Assembly: GCA_964586155.1 (NCBI GenBank)
Contig: CAZPHC010000005.1
Location: forward strand, 124,001-188,000
Length of the DNA stretch: 64,000 bases
Direction of reading: 5' to 3'
Origin: SXNM01 sp964586155
Lineage (GTDB): Bacteria > Myxococcota_A > UBA9042
A model generated the notes under the pieces. That model did no database searches. It was not told the origin of the DNA and saw nothing but the letters and a program-made list of their open reading frames with translations. Made by a program: the position numbers and the translations under genes. Position 1 is the first letter of the stretch, and each line of letters begins with the position of its first letter. This document shows positions 18,156-26,810 of the stretch, piece after piece.

Positions 18156-18746
18156 ATGTCTGACGACCACCCGCCGCATCACCCCGAACCCGGGCGTCTG
18201 CCGCCCCGTCGCCCGCTGATCGCCGTCTTCGGCGCCGCGTCGCCGCCCGCGAGCCTGCTGCCGCACGCCGAGGCGGTGGGCCGCGCGTTGGTGCAGGCCG
18301 GCTGCCGTGTGCTGACCGGCGGCCGCATGGGCGTGATGGAGGCGGTGAGCAAGGGCGCGCGGACGGCACCCGGCGCCTTCGACGGCTGCGTCGTCGCGAT
18401 GCTGCCGGGCCTCGACGCGTCGGAGGCCAACGAATGGGCCGACATCGTCATCCCCACGGGCATCGGGCTCGCGCGCAACGCGCTGGTCGCGGCCAGCGGC
18501 GACGCGGTCATCGCCATCGGCGGCGGCAGCGGCACCCTCAGCGAGATCGCCTACGCCTGGCAGTTCGGCAAGCCCGTGATCGCGCTCGACGTCGGCGAGG
18601 GCTGGAGCAGCCGGCTCGCCGGCCTGCAGCTCGACCACCGCCGTGACGACACCGTGCTGCGCGCGACCAGCGCCGAGCAGGCCGTCGCGCTGGCGATCGC
18701 GTCGCTCGGCCAGCGCCAGCCCCGGGCCTGGGAGCTCGGCGCGTGA
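18156..18746 (+). CDS. LOG-family / SLOG-fold protein (TIGR00725-like)
   Basis: A 196-residue Rossmann-like protein with the motifs of the lysine-decarboxylase-like/LOG group: GGRMGVMEAVSKGA near residue 50 and GGGSGTLSEIA near residue 112. Members bind nucleotides and some release free cytokinin bases, but the short TIGR00725 branch has no assigned substrate. ATG 18156 is preceded by GGAG; the open frame extends further upstream without a better start. First gene of the very GC3-rich block. It lies 79 bp before the dienelactone hydrolase, on the same strand. Confidence 0.8.
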   Translation: MSDDHPPHHPEPGRLPPRRPLIAVFGAASPPASLLPHAEAVGRALVQAGCRVLTGGRMGVMEAVSKGARTAPGAFDGCVVAMLPGLDASEANEWADIVIPTGIGLARNALVAASGDAVIAIGGGSGTLSEIAYAWQFGKPVIALDVGEGWSSRLAGLQLDHRRDDTVLRATSAEQAVALAIASLGQRQPRAWELGA

Positions 18747-18825
18747 GGCCCAACGGTCCGCGCGCCATCGGCGATCGCGGCACGACCTGGCCGCGCGGCT
18801 CGCGACACCAGGGAGGAGTTCATCG

Positions 18826-19557
18826 ATGACCGGTTTGCCCACCGAACACGCGCCGCTTTGGGTCGAGGTCGATGGCCTCACGCTGCGCTGCCGCGTCTCG
18901 CGCCCGCCGGCCACGGCGCCGCGACCCGCGGTGCTCGTGCTGCACGCCTTCCGCGGCCAGGCCGACTTCGAGCGCGGCCGCGCCGATGAGCTCGCGGCGC
19001 TCGGCCATGTCGGCGTCGCGGTCGACCTCTACGGTGACGGCGCCCTCGCCACCGACGCCGTGCAAGCGCGCGCCTGGATGAACGCCCTGGTCAGCGATCG
19101 CGCCGTGTTGCGCCGTCGCCTCGCCGCCGTGCTCGCTGCGGTGCGCGCGCTCGATGGCGTCGATCCGGGCAAGATCGCCGCGATCGGCTTCTGCATGGGC
19201 GGCCTGTGTGCGCTCGAGCTGGCGCGAGCGGGCGCCGACGTCGCGGGCGTCGTCAGCTTCCACGGCCTGCTCGGTCGTTCGTCGCTGCCGACGGCGTCGC
19301 CCATGAAGGCCAAGGTCCTGGTGCTGCACGGTTGGTCCGATCCGCTGGCGCCACCGGACGACGTACGCGCGCTCGGCGAGGAGCTCGACGCGGCTGGTGC
19401 CGACTGGCAGCTGATCGCCTATGGCGGCCAGGTCCACGCCTTCACCAACCCGGCCGCCGCGGGCCCGGCCGACCAGCTGCGCTACGACGCCGCCACCGAT
19501 CGCCGCAGCGCCGCGGCGATGCGCACGTTCTTGCAGGAGCTCTGGCCGGGCGCGTGA
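18826..19557 (+). CDS. Dienelactone hydrolase family protein
   Basis: A 243-residue alpha/beta hydrolase. The Cys nucleophile sits in GFCMGG, the acid Asp in GWSDPLAP and the His in GQVHAF, which is the Cys-Asp-His triad of dienelactone hydrolases. No signal peptide, so cytoplasmic. The start at 18826 has a strong GGGAGGAG ribosome-binding site. Substrate is unknown; many family members act on lactones or other small esters outside aromatic catabolism. Its stop is 34 bp from the end of the convergent barrel-thioredoxin gene. Confidence 0.88.
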   Translation: MTGLPTEHAPLWVEVDGLTLRCRVSRPPATAPRPAVLVLHAFRGQADFERGRADELAALGHVGVAVDLYGDGALATDAVQARAWMNALVSDRAVLRRRLAAVLAAVRALDGVDPGKIAAIGFCMGGLCALELARAGADVAGVVSFHGLLGRSSLPTASPMKAKVLVLHGWSDPLAPPDDVRALGEELDAAGADWQLIAYGGQVHAFTNPAAAGPADQLRYDAATDRRSAAAMRTFLQELWPGA

Positions 19558-19591
19558 GGTCGGAGCAGATCGCCGCGGCGACGGCGCGAGC

Positions 19592-20911
19592 TCAGGGCGT
19601 CTCGCCCGACCCGTTCGCCGGTGTCGCCTGCGCGGGCGTCGCCTCGGCCGGCATCGGCGCCGGCACGTCGGCGGCGAATTCGAAGCACGGCGGGCCGACG
19701 CGCCGCGAGACGAGCTTGCCGTCGGGGCCGTAGATATCGAGCACGGGCAGGCCAGCGACCGCCGGCAGGTGCTCGTTCATGTCGTCGCGGCCCCAATCTG
19801 TGGCGTCGACCTTGCGCAGCACGACGTCGGCGCGGCCAGCGGCGAAGGCCTCGACCTGCGGCGCGAGCTTCTTGCACGGCTCGCACCAGGTCGCCCAATA
19901 GTCGACGATCGTGATCTTGCCCGGCACCAGCAGCCCGGCGATCAGGCTGCTGCGCGGCGGCTCGCCGACCTTCCACGGGCTCGGCGCCACCGGCTTCGCG
20001 ACCCCGGCGGGCGCGGCCGCCTGGGCCCAGTTCCAGTTCACGCCGGCGAACACGCCTGGACCGATGACCGGCTGGATGCCCGTGGCGTCGTAGGCGAACG
20101 GCAGGCGCCCGTTGGCGATCAGCGAGAGGTTCGCCGGCAGCTGCACCTGGATCGTCGCGGTGGCGGTCCAGAACGTACCGCCGCCGTTGGGGAACTTCTC
20201 GATGTCCGAGCCGCTGTAGATGCGCTCTTGCCCCGGATCGCGCCACTGCATCTCGGCGCCGAGCGCGGCCGAGAGCAGGCCCGGGATGACCGCGAACGTC
20301 GGGCCGGCGTTGACCCGCAGCTCCGGGCCCCAGCGGAAGAGGTAGCCGTCGACGCCGTGCAGCGTGCCGAGCGGTACGCGCGCCGCGACCTGGCCGAGGT
20401 AGCCGAGCCAATCGGTGACGCCGCCGCTGACGTCGGCGCCGGCCAGGATCCACCACACGCCGCGTCCGACCGAGACGTAGCGCGACGTGTCGGCCTGGCC
20501 CTTGACGATGAAGTTGCCCGTCGGCGCCGCCGCGCCCGCCTGGATCACGATCCGCGGCATCTTGCCGTCGAGCAGGCCCGTGACGGTGTTGACGTTGACG
20601 CGCAGACGCGCCTCGAGGTCGCCGAGGCCCTGGTCGGCGGTCTCGGTCAGGGCGGTGCCGAACTGGTCAAAACCCTTGGCGGGCGACGTGCCGGTGAAGG
20701 TGCGCGTACTCTCGGCCCGGACGAAGGGTGCGGTCAGCTGCACGCCAAAGCCCTGGGCCAGATCGACGCCTGCCTGCAGCGACATCAGGTGCATGCGCAG
20801 CTGCCAGTCCGGGGTCGAGACGTAGCCGCGCTTGTCTTCGGCGCTCAGCGCCTTGCTGCCCGCGTAGAAGTCGGTCCAGGCCGAGTAGCCATAGAGCAGC
20901 CCGGCGCTCAC
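19592..20911 (-). CDS. Beta-barrel outer-membrane-like protein fused to a C-terminal thioredoxin domain (5' part cut off by in-frame TGA)
   Basis: The readable frame from an internal GTG gives 439 residues. The first about 300 are amphipathic beta segments typical of outer-membrane barrels (SAGLLYGYSAWTDFYAGSKA; DLEARLRVNVNT; aromatic strand ends). The last about 130 form a thioredoxin fold with the active site WCEPC. The same frame continues upstream without further interruption from 20986 to the TGA at 20987-20989, and beyond it to a signal peptide (20987-21100). The intact protein would therefore be a secreted barrel carrying a disulfide-active domain. It is divergent from another thioredoxin-like lipoprotein at 21426. 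Nonsense mutation, sequencing error or recoding are all possible. Confidence 0.7.
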   Translation of the reverse strand: MSAGLLYGYSAWTDFYAGSKALSAEDKRGYVSTPDWQLRMHLMSLQAGVDLAQGFGVQLTAPFVRAESTRTFTGTSPAKGFDQFGTALTETADQGLGDLEARLRVNVNTVTGLLDGKMPRIVIQAGAAAPTGNFIVKGQADTSRYVSVGRGVWWILAGADVSGGVTDWLGYLGQVAARVPLGTLHGVDGYLFRWGPELRVNAGPTFAVIPGLLSAALGAEMQWRDPGQERIYSGSDIEKFPNGGGTFWTATATIQVQLPANLSLIANGRLPFAYDATGIQPVIGPGVFAGVNWNWAQAAAPAGVAKPVAPSPWKVGEPPRSSLIAGLLVPGKITIVDYWATWCEPCKKLAPQVEAFAAGRADVVLRKVDATDWGRDDMNEHLPAVAGLPVLDIYGPDGKLVSRRVGPPCFEFAADVPAPMPAEATPAQATPANGSGETP

Positions 20912-20986
20912 CCGCAGGGTGGGAGCGCTGGAGTTGGCGAACGCGCCAGAGATGTCGGTGTCTCCCGCCGGGAGAGCAGGGTTGCC

Positions 20987-21100
20987 TCAGACGGCACACT
21001 GCGCGGTCGCCGTCGACGGACTCCACAGCGCGCCGACGGCGGCCAGGGCCGTGGCGAGGGTGGCGGCGACGCGGCCGAAGCGGCGGATGTGGGAACGCAT
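20987..21100 (-). pseudogene. Signal-peptide fragment upstream of the barrel-thioredoxin frame
   Basis: ATG 21100 with a GGAGG ribosome-binding site encodes a classical signal peptide (basic MRSHIRRFGR, hydrophobic core, cleavage near TATA) and then ends at TGA 20987-20989. The following 26 codons, to the GTG used for the downstream frame, are in the same frame and contain no other stop. The fragment is best read as the N-terminus of the barrel-thioredoxin gene. Confidence 0.65.
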
Positions 21101-21425
21101 GGAGCCTCCGGGGCGGAGAAACGGGCCTGGGTGGCCGTCCTCGCGATCAGGACGGCGCGCGCGCCAAAGCGTGACAGAGCCGTCCGGGCGCGGCAATCCC
21201 AAGCGCGGGCCGGGCCGGGGCGCGGTCGCAGAGAAGGCGGCAGCGGAGGGCCGGCGTGGCCGCTGACCCGGCGTTTCCTGCGTGATTTCCGGCCCTGGCG
21301 TGTGGATCTAGCGCTTTTGCTCGGGTGCCGGGCATGCTACCCTCACACCGCCCACGGGCGCGCAGCCAGGCAGGTCTGGCCGGATCGGGCGAACGTGGTC
21401 GGCAGGGACGCATCGGAGGTAGGGG
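21101..21425. other. Divergent intergenic region between two thioredoxin-domain genes
   Basis: 325 bp with no convincing gene. The right half holds the candidate promoter at 21315-21343. The left half is simply G/C-rich with no feature I can name. Confidence 0.4.
21315..21343 (+). promoter_or_regulatory. Candidate promoter, TTTTGC-17-TACCCT
   Basis: TTTTGC and TACCCT are spaced by 17 bp, and the -10-like element has the extended form TGCTACCCT (21335-21343). The same nonamer precedes the small gene at 29112, and TACCCT also occurs in the CRISPR leader, which suggests a -10-type element common in this genome. Visual call only. Confidence 0.35.
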
Positions 21426-22583
21426 ATGAAGCGGTTCTCGATTCGCGCTCGTTTCGCCACGTTGGCCGTCGCGCTCGCCGCGATGGCGCTGAGCGCATGC
21501 GACAGCACCGATGGCGGTGGCGGCCTCGCCGCGACGCCGCTGACCGCGGCGGGCTCGTTCTCGGGCAAGATCGACAACGGCGACTTCACGGTGGACTACA
21601 CCGGGCTCAAGGCCACCGCGACGATGATGCACCGGATCAACAAGGATCCCGGCGGTCTCGCCTGCGTGCCCTCGCTCGCCATCGAGGTCGCCAAGGCCGA
21701 CGGCACCTGCAAGCTCGAGCTCAAGTACGAGGCGGGCTTCGCCGGTGAGGGCCTGCTGCTCAAGCAGGTCAACTTCCACGCCAAGTCGGGCATCTACCAG
21801 GACGGCCAGCTGATCCAGACGCTGCCGTGCGAGGGCTGGGCCAACGAGCCGGCCAAGGGCGTCGTCGTCTACAGCTCGACCAAGGCGGACGGCGCGATGC
21901 CGATGAGCCCGCTCGGCCAGCCCGAGGCGGCGCAGTCGTCGGCGACGCTGCGCGGCTGGAGCCTCAAGCCGACGTTCTCGGGTCCGGTGACGATGGTCTT
22001 CAAGGGCCGCAAGTTCGACATGGACCTGTCGAAGCTGACCTTCGACGGCGACATCGCCAGCACCGGCGACGAGAACGTGCAATGCGTCAAGACCTTCCAC
22101 GACTTCCCGAAGTGGGAGCTCGAGGACATCAACCCCGGCAGCCCCGGCTACAAGACGACGTACGGCCTCGACGCGTTCAAGGGCAAGAAGGTCGTGGTCG
22201 CGCTGGTCTCGGATTGGTGCAACTCCTGCCGCTCGCAGACCGAGCTGATGCAGAAGATGCAGGACGAGGCCATCGCCGCCGGCAAGGGTGATGTGCAGAT
22301 GGTCGTCATCAACGACAAGCAGAAGGGCGATCCGAGCCAGCTGACCAAGCTGGCGAAGAGCATCCCGATCTTCCAGGATGTCGCGGGCGTCGACGCCTGG
22401 ACCAAGATGAACGAGGGTCAGGCGACCAAGTTCAAGGGCTCCGAGATCCGCAACAGCGGCTATGGCTATGCCAAGAACGGCGCGCCGATCATGTACTTCG
22501 CGCCCAACGGCACCGGTTCGCTGAACCTGACCGAGTACCGCAACGCCGTCCAGGCCGTGATCAACGCCAAGGACGAAGAGTAG
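21426..22583 (+). CDS. Thioredoxin-like lipoprotein
   Basis: A 385-residue secreted lipoprotein. The signal peptide ends in a lipobox (LSAC near residue 24), followed by a Gly-rich linker and a beta-rich domain of unknown type (about 40-230). A C-terminal thioredoxin-like domain has VSDWCNSCRSQ, a CxxC redox motif. The start has a GGAGGTAGGGG ribosome-binding site. Its divergent neighbour is a barrel with a thioredoxin domain, so the two may work together in envelope disulfide chemistry (inference). The cNMP-GGDEF gene converges from the other side with only 5 bp between stops. Confidence 0.82.
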   Translation: MKRFSIRARFATLAVALAAMALSACDSTDGGGGLAATPLTAAGSFSGKIDNGDFTVDYTGLKATATMMHRINKDPGGLACVPSLAIEVAKADGTCKLELKYEAGFAGEGLLLKQVNFHAKSGIYQDGQLIQTLPCEGWANEPAKGVVVYSSTKADGAMPMSPLGQPEAAQSSATLRGWSLKPTFSGPVTMVFKGRKFDMDLSKLTFDGDIASTGDENVQCVKTFHDFPKWELEDINPGSPGYKTTYGLDAFKGKKVVVALVSDWCNSCRSQTELMQKMQDEAIAAGKGDVQMVVINDKQKGDPSQLTKLAKSIPIFQDVAGVDAWTKMNEGQATKFKGSEIRNSGYGYAKNGAPIMYFAPNGTGSLNLTEYRNAVQAVINAKDEE

Positions 22584-22588
22584 CGCGC

Positions 22589-23545
22589 TCAGCCGAACGC
22601 TTCGATCGAACGCCGGTACAGCCCCGTCGGGGACGCCTTGCTGCGCTTCTTGCCCTGCGCGAGCAGCGTCGCGATGAGGGCCGGCGTGTGCGCGGCGCGG
22701 CCGGCAGGCAGGTCGAGCTGGATCGCGCTGATCCGCAGCAGACCGAACTCTTGCAGCACGCCGTCGCGGCCTTTGGCGAGGTAGGTGCCGCGCGCCAGCG
22801 TCTCGGCGTCGTAGAAGCGGCGGACCTCCTGGGCGAAGCGATCGAGCAACCAGGCCGTGACGGCCTCGGCCGAGTCCGGGTTCTCGCGGAAGCAGGCGAA
22901 GAAGTCGTCGCCGCCGACGTGGCCGCAGAAACAACCTGGCCGATCGCCGAGCTGGCGCATGAGGGTGGCGAAGATCTGGATCGCCTCGTCGCCGACCGCG
23001 AAGCCGAAGCCGTCGTTGAAGGGCTTGAAGTTGTCGAAATCGAAGTAGACCAGCGATGCCGCCGTGGTCGTCGCGGCCAGGGCCTGCTCGACCTCGGCCT
23101 CGATGCTGCGGTTGCCGGGCAAGCGGGTCAGCGGGTTCTGGTCGCGGGCGCTGACCCGGGCGGACTCGGAGACCTGGTTGACGCGGCGGATGTTCTGCAC
23201 CAGCAGCCGCAGCACGTCGCGGACGAAGGGATCGCAGAGCGCCATCTTCAGGTCGAAGGTCGCCTTGGGCACGACGATGACGACCGAGTCCTCGATCGCG
23301 GTCGCCGAGGCCGTGCGCGGGCTGCCGTCGATCAGCGCCATCTCGCCGAAGATGTTGCCGGGGCCGACCTGCGACAGCTCGACGCGCTCGCCGTCGCGGT
23401 CGACCCAGAGCGCGATCTTGCCGGTGTCGACGAGGTACATGCCGTCACCGGCGTCGCCCTCGCGGAACAGGTCGGTGCCGGCGGCGTAGAGCTGCGGCCG
23501 CAGGTTGTCGATGTCGAGCGTCGGTCGGTTGTTGCGGAGTCCCAT
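22589..23545 (-). CDS. Cyclic-nucleotide-binding domain and GGDEF-type protein
   Basis: A 318-residue cytoplasmic protein. Residues about 20-135 form a cNMP-binding (Crp-like) fold with the signature GNIFGEMALIDGSPRTASA. After a helical connector, a GGDEF domain follows with the active-site variant GGDDF and a preceding YFDFDNFKPFND segment. It may make cyclic di-GMP or bind nucleotides under control of cAMP/cGMP binding; the Glu-to-Asp change in GGDEF leaves activity open. ATG 23545 is favoured by an upstream AGGAG; the longer frame uses a GTG at 23578 without one. Confidence 0.85.
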   Translation of the reverse strand: MGLRNNRPTLDIDNLRPQLYAAGTDLFREGDAGDGMYLVDTGKIALWVDRDGERVELSQVGPGNIFGEMALIDGSPRTASATAIEDSVVIVVPKATFDLKMALCDPFVRDVLRLLVQNIRRVNQVSESARVSARDQNPLTRLPGNRSIEAEVEQALAATTTAASLVYFDFDNFKPFNDGFGFAVGDEAIQIFATLMRQLGDRPGCFCGHVGGDDFFACFRENPDSAEAVTAWLLDRFAQEVRRFYDAETLARGTYLAKGRDGVLQEFGLLRISAIQLDLPAGRAAHTPALIATLLAQGKKRSKASPTGLYRRSIEAFG

Positions 23546-23778
23546 GGCGTAGCGCTCCTGGTGCGCGGGCGGGGCCACGTTGGTGGTCGAGGAACTGCGC
23601 CGCCGGTCCCGGTGCGCGCTGCGGTGGGATTGTCGCCCCGACCGCCTCGGCTAGTCTAGTCTGGTCTGGTCGTGCGGGCGCGTCCCGGTCCGTCGGCCGG
23701 AGCCGTCCGCGAAACGGCGCGCGCGTCTGGCCCGCGGTCTTCGAGCGGCGCCTTCGACCCGTGCCAGGGAGGTTGGTC

Positions 23779-24393
23779 ATGATGGCGATGAGGGTTCTTC
23801 GACGCCTTGCCCTCGCGATCGGGCTCTGCGGGGGGGCTTGGGCCTGTGGCAGCGACGGTTCGTCGGGCACGGCGGCAGCAGACACGGCGGCGGCAGACAC
23901 GGTCGCCGGCGACACCGCAGCCGAGGACACCGCGACCGCGGGCGACACGAGCGCCGCCGATTCGAGCGCGGCCGACACCGCCGTCGCGGACACCAGCGCC
24001 GCCGACGCCGACGCCGCCGACACCAACCCCGCCAACTGCCCCGCCAACGACGAAGGCCTGTGCTGCTGCGCCGGCGACGTGGCCGCCGAGCTGACCTGCG
24101 TCGACGGCGCCTGGACCTGCCCGAGCGGCTTCGGCACGTTCAAGGGCGACCAATGCAACGGCAGCGTCTGCGGCGGCCCCTGCTCGCTGCCGTGCCCCTC
24201 GCCCGCGGTGCTGTGCAACAACACGGGCGGCAAGGCGGTGACGTCGCTCTGCTGCACCTCGACGCAGGACTTCCCGAACACCTGCGCCATCGGCGCCTGC
24301 GGCTGCGCCCCGGCGTCGAGCCACGAGGTGCAGACCTGCGAATGCCCGAGCGGCCAGTGCTTCTTGCCCTCGTCGGGCTGCACCACGCTCTAG
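23779..24393 (+). CDS. Small Cys-rich lipoprotein with Ala/Asp/Thr-rich linker
   Basis: A 204-residue secreted lipoprotein. The signal peptide ends at the lipobox GAWAC, then comes an ADT(A)-type low-complexity linker of about 70 residues. The compact C-terminal domain has some 20 Cys residues (GLCCCAGD, SLCCTSTQDF, CGCAP), presumably disulfide bonded. The linker style matches the lipoproteins at 50426 and 54377. ATG 23779 is preceded by GGAGG. No function can be assigned. Confidence 0.72.
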   Translation: MMAMRVLRRLALAIGLCGGAWACGSDGSSGTAAADTAAADTVAGDTAAEDTATAGDTSAADSSAADTAVADTSAADADAADTNPANCPANDEGLCCCAGDVAAELTCVDGAWTCPSGFGTFKGDQCNGSVCGGPCSLPCPSPAVLCNNTGGKAVTSLCCTSTQDFPNTCAIGACGCAPASSHEVQTCECPSGQCFLPSSGCTTL

Positions 24394-24421
24394 CCCCGAC
24401 GTTGCGCGCCCGGGAGCGTGG

Positions 24422-25324
24422 ATGGACCTCGACACGCCGCGGCGGCTCGACAAATACCTCGCGGACGCGCGCGTCGGCTCGCGCAGCCAGATCGAGGCCT
24501 GGGCCGCGGACGGCGCCATCGCGGTCAACGGCGTCGAGACCCGGGCGTTGACGCGCCTGGTCGACCCCGGCCAGGACCTCGTCGCGCTGCACCGCCAGCA
24601 GGCCAGGCTGACACCGCCGACGCGCTACGCCCTGCTGCACAAGCCGCACGGGGTGCTGACGACGTTGGTCGATGTCCACGACCGCCGCAGCGTCGCGGCG
24701 CTGTTGCCGCCCGGCTGGTTCGGTCGCGTCGGCGTCGTCGGTCGCCTCGACCAGCCGACCACCGGCGCGCTGCTCATCACCGACGACGGCGACCTCAACC
24801 ACCTGCTCACCGATCCGGGCTGCCAGGTCTGGAAGCGCTACCTGCTGACGATCGTCGGCGAGCCCGACGACGACGATCCGCGCCTCGCCACGCTGCGCGC
24901 CGGCGTCACGCTCTCGGGCGAGCGCACCCGCCCCGCGCGCTGCCACGTCGTGCCCGGCAGCGGCCGCCCCGGGCGCGGCGACGCCCGGCTCAGCGAGCTC
25001 CGGGTCGAGGTCTGCGAGGGGCGCTTTCGCCAGGTGCGACGCATGGCCGGCCAGGTGGGCCTCAAGCTGGTGCGGCTGCACCGCGAGGCGATCGGGCCGC
25101 TGCCGCTCGGCGATCTCGCGGTCGGCAGCTACCGCCTCTTGCTGCCGGCCGAGGTCGACGCGCTCTACGCCGCCGCCGGTGGCCGCGACGCCCCCGCCGC
25201 CGGGGCCCGCGCCGCGCTGCGCCGACGTTGGCGGCAGGGCGAGCTGTCTGCCGAGGACGCCGCGATCGTCGAGCGCTTCTTCGCGACCCGGCGCGGCCTC
25301 GCCGCCGACGCGGACGCCGGTTGA
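24422..25324 (+). CDS. Pseudouridine synthase, RsuA/RluB/E/F family
   Basis: A 300-residue RNA-modifying enzyme. An S4 RNA-binding domain (1-60, RLDKYLADARVGSRSQIEAW) is followed by the RsuA-type catalytic domain with the signature GRLDQPTTGALL near residue 108, whose Asp is the catalytic nucleophile. The C-terminal FRQVRRM motif is conserved in this family. It pseudouridylates rRNA in the cytoplasm; which site cannot be told from sequence alone. The C-terminus has an Ala/Arg-rich extension of about 45 residues. Confidence 0.9.
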   Translation: MDLDTPRRLDKYLADARVGSRSQIEAWAADGAIAVNGVETRALTRLVDPGQDLVALHRQQARLTPPTRYALLHKPHGVLTTLVDVHDRRSVAALLPPGWFGRVGVVGRLDQPTTGALLITDDGDLNHLLTDPGCQVWKRYLLTIVGEPDDDDPRLATLRAGVTLSGERTRPARCHVVPGSGRPGRGDARLSELRVEVCEGRFRQVRRMAGQVGLKLVRLHREAIGPLPLGDLAVGSYRLLLPAEVDALYAAAGGRDAPAAGARAALRRRWRQGELSAEDAAIVERFFATRRGLAADADAG

Positions 25325-25423
25325 TCGAGATCGCGCGAAGGGTTCGGCGCGCAGCGGAGAACTCCCCACGAGAGCCAGCCGCGGACGCTCCGGTCCGGGC
25401 GACGCTCTCGACGGAGGGTCCCC

Positions 25424-26728
25424 ATGGCTGTCGCACTCCCCATCCCCACCAAGACCCGCCGCCAGCGGCCGTCGCGCGCGCCGTTGGCCGCCGCCTGGAC
25501 CGGCATGCTGCTCGGCCTCGCCGGCTGCCGCGGCAACGGCGACGTCGAAGATCTGCGCCCGATGCGGCTGACCGCGTCGATCGTGCCGCCGTCGCCGACC
25601 AACGCCGTCGCCGACGACCCCGCCGCCGCCGCGCTCGGGCGCTCGCTCTTCTTCGACAAGCAGCTCAGCGTCGACGGCACCATCGCCTGCGCCAGCTGCC
25701 ACCAGCCCGACAAGGGCTTCTCGGACCCACGGCCCTTCTCGGTCGGCGTCCGCGGCCAGACCGGCGACCGCCACGCCATGCCGATCACGGCGGTCGCGTT
25801 CCAGAGCTTCACGCTCTGGGACGGCCGCGGCGACTCGGTCTGGATCCAGCCGCTCAAGGCGATCGAGAACAGCAAGGAGATGGACCTGACGCGCGTCGAG
25901 CTCGTCCGGCGCATCGCCACGCGCTACCCCGACGCCTACAAGGCCGTGTTCGGGCCGCTGCCCTCGCTGCAGGGCCTGCCGCCCAAGGGCAAGCCCGGCA
26001 TGGCCGAGTGGGACAAGCTGCCCGCCTCGGTGCGCGACGCCGTCGACCGCGTCGGCGCCAACGTCGGCAAGGCGCTCGAGGCCTACGAACGCACCATCCT
26101 GTGCGAGGACACGCGCTTTGACCGCTGGGCCGCCGGCCAGATCGAGCTCGACGACCGCGAGCTCGCCGGCGCGCAGGCCTTCGTCGACAACGGCTGCCAG
26201 AACTGCCACAGCGGCCCGGCCTTCTCGGACGGCAAATTCCACAACATCGGCATCCCCTCGACCGATCCGGGCCGCTCGGTCGGGCGCGAGCAGCTGCTGG
26301 CCGACGGCTTCAACGGCGCCGGCCCGCACTCGGACGATCCCGCCGCCGGCCTGGCCAAGCTCACCGCCGTCGCCAGCGAGACCGGCACCCTCGGCGCCTT
26401 CCGCACCGCCAGCCTGCGCGGCGTCGCCCAGCGCACGTTCTTCGGCCACGCCTCGCACCAACAGACGCTGCGCGGCTTCTTGCTCGACGTCTATCGCGGC
26501 CGCGGTCGTGGTCCCGGCGGCGGCGGCGGCCCCGGCGGCGGCCCCGGCGGCCCGCTCCACGACCACGGCGGCGGCCCCGGCGGCGGCGGCAACGGCGGCG
26601 CGACGATCGGCCAGCTCGATCCGCTGATGAACCGCGTCAACGTCAACGGCCGCGAGGCCGACGACCTCATCGCCTTCTTGCACACGCTCGACTGCGCGGT
26701 GCCGCCCGGCACGCCGCCCGCGCCCTGA
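25424..26728 (+). CDS. Di-haem cytochrome c peroxidase / MauG family lipoprotein
   Basis: A 434-residue exported protein. The signal segment ends with the lipobox LAGC near residue 31. Two haem-binding motifs, CASCH (about 86-90) and CQNCH (about 258-262), define the di-haem CcpA/MauG family. Such enzymes reduce hydrogen peroxide or oxidise a protein substrate in the periplasm. A Gly/Pro/His-rich insertion (about 363-393, GGGGGPGGG, HDHGGG) near the C-terminus is unusual and may be a flexible or metal-binding tail. It follows the pseudouridine synthase by 99 bp. Confidence in the family is high; the electron donor is unknown. Confidence 0.9.
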   Translation: MAVALPIPTKTRRQRPSRAPLAAAWTGMLLGLAGCRGNGDVEDLRPMRLTASIVPPSPTNAVADDPAAAALGRSLFFDKQLSVDGTIACASCHQPDKGFSDPRPFSVGVRGQTGDRHAMPITAVAFQSFTLWDGRGDSVWIQPLKAIENSKEMDLTRVELVRRIATRYPDAYKAVFGPLPSLQGLPPKGKPGMAEWDKLPASVRDAVDRVGANVGKALEAYERTILCEDTRFDRWAAGQIELDDRELAGAQAFVDNGCQNCHSGPAFSDGKFHNIGIPSTDPGRSVGREQLLADGFNGAGPHSDDPAAGLAKLTAVASETGTLGAFRTASLRGVAQRTFFGHASHQQTLRGFLLDVYRGRGRGPGGGGGPGGGPGGPLHDHGGGPGGGGNGGATIGQLDPLMNRVNVNGREADDLIAFLHTLDCAVPPGTPPAP

Positions 26729-26810
26729 GCGCGAGGCCCAAGGCGGCAGCCGCCCCTGGTCGCTGCGCCCCGGAGCGCCTACACTCCCGGCCCCACCAGC
26801 CGAGGACGCG

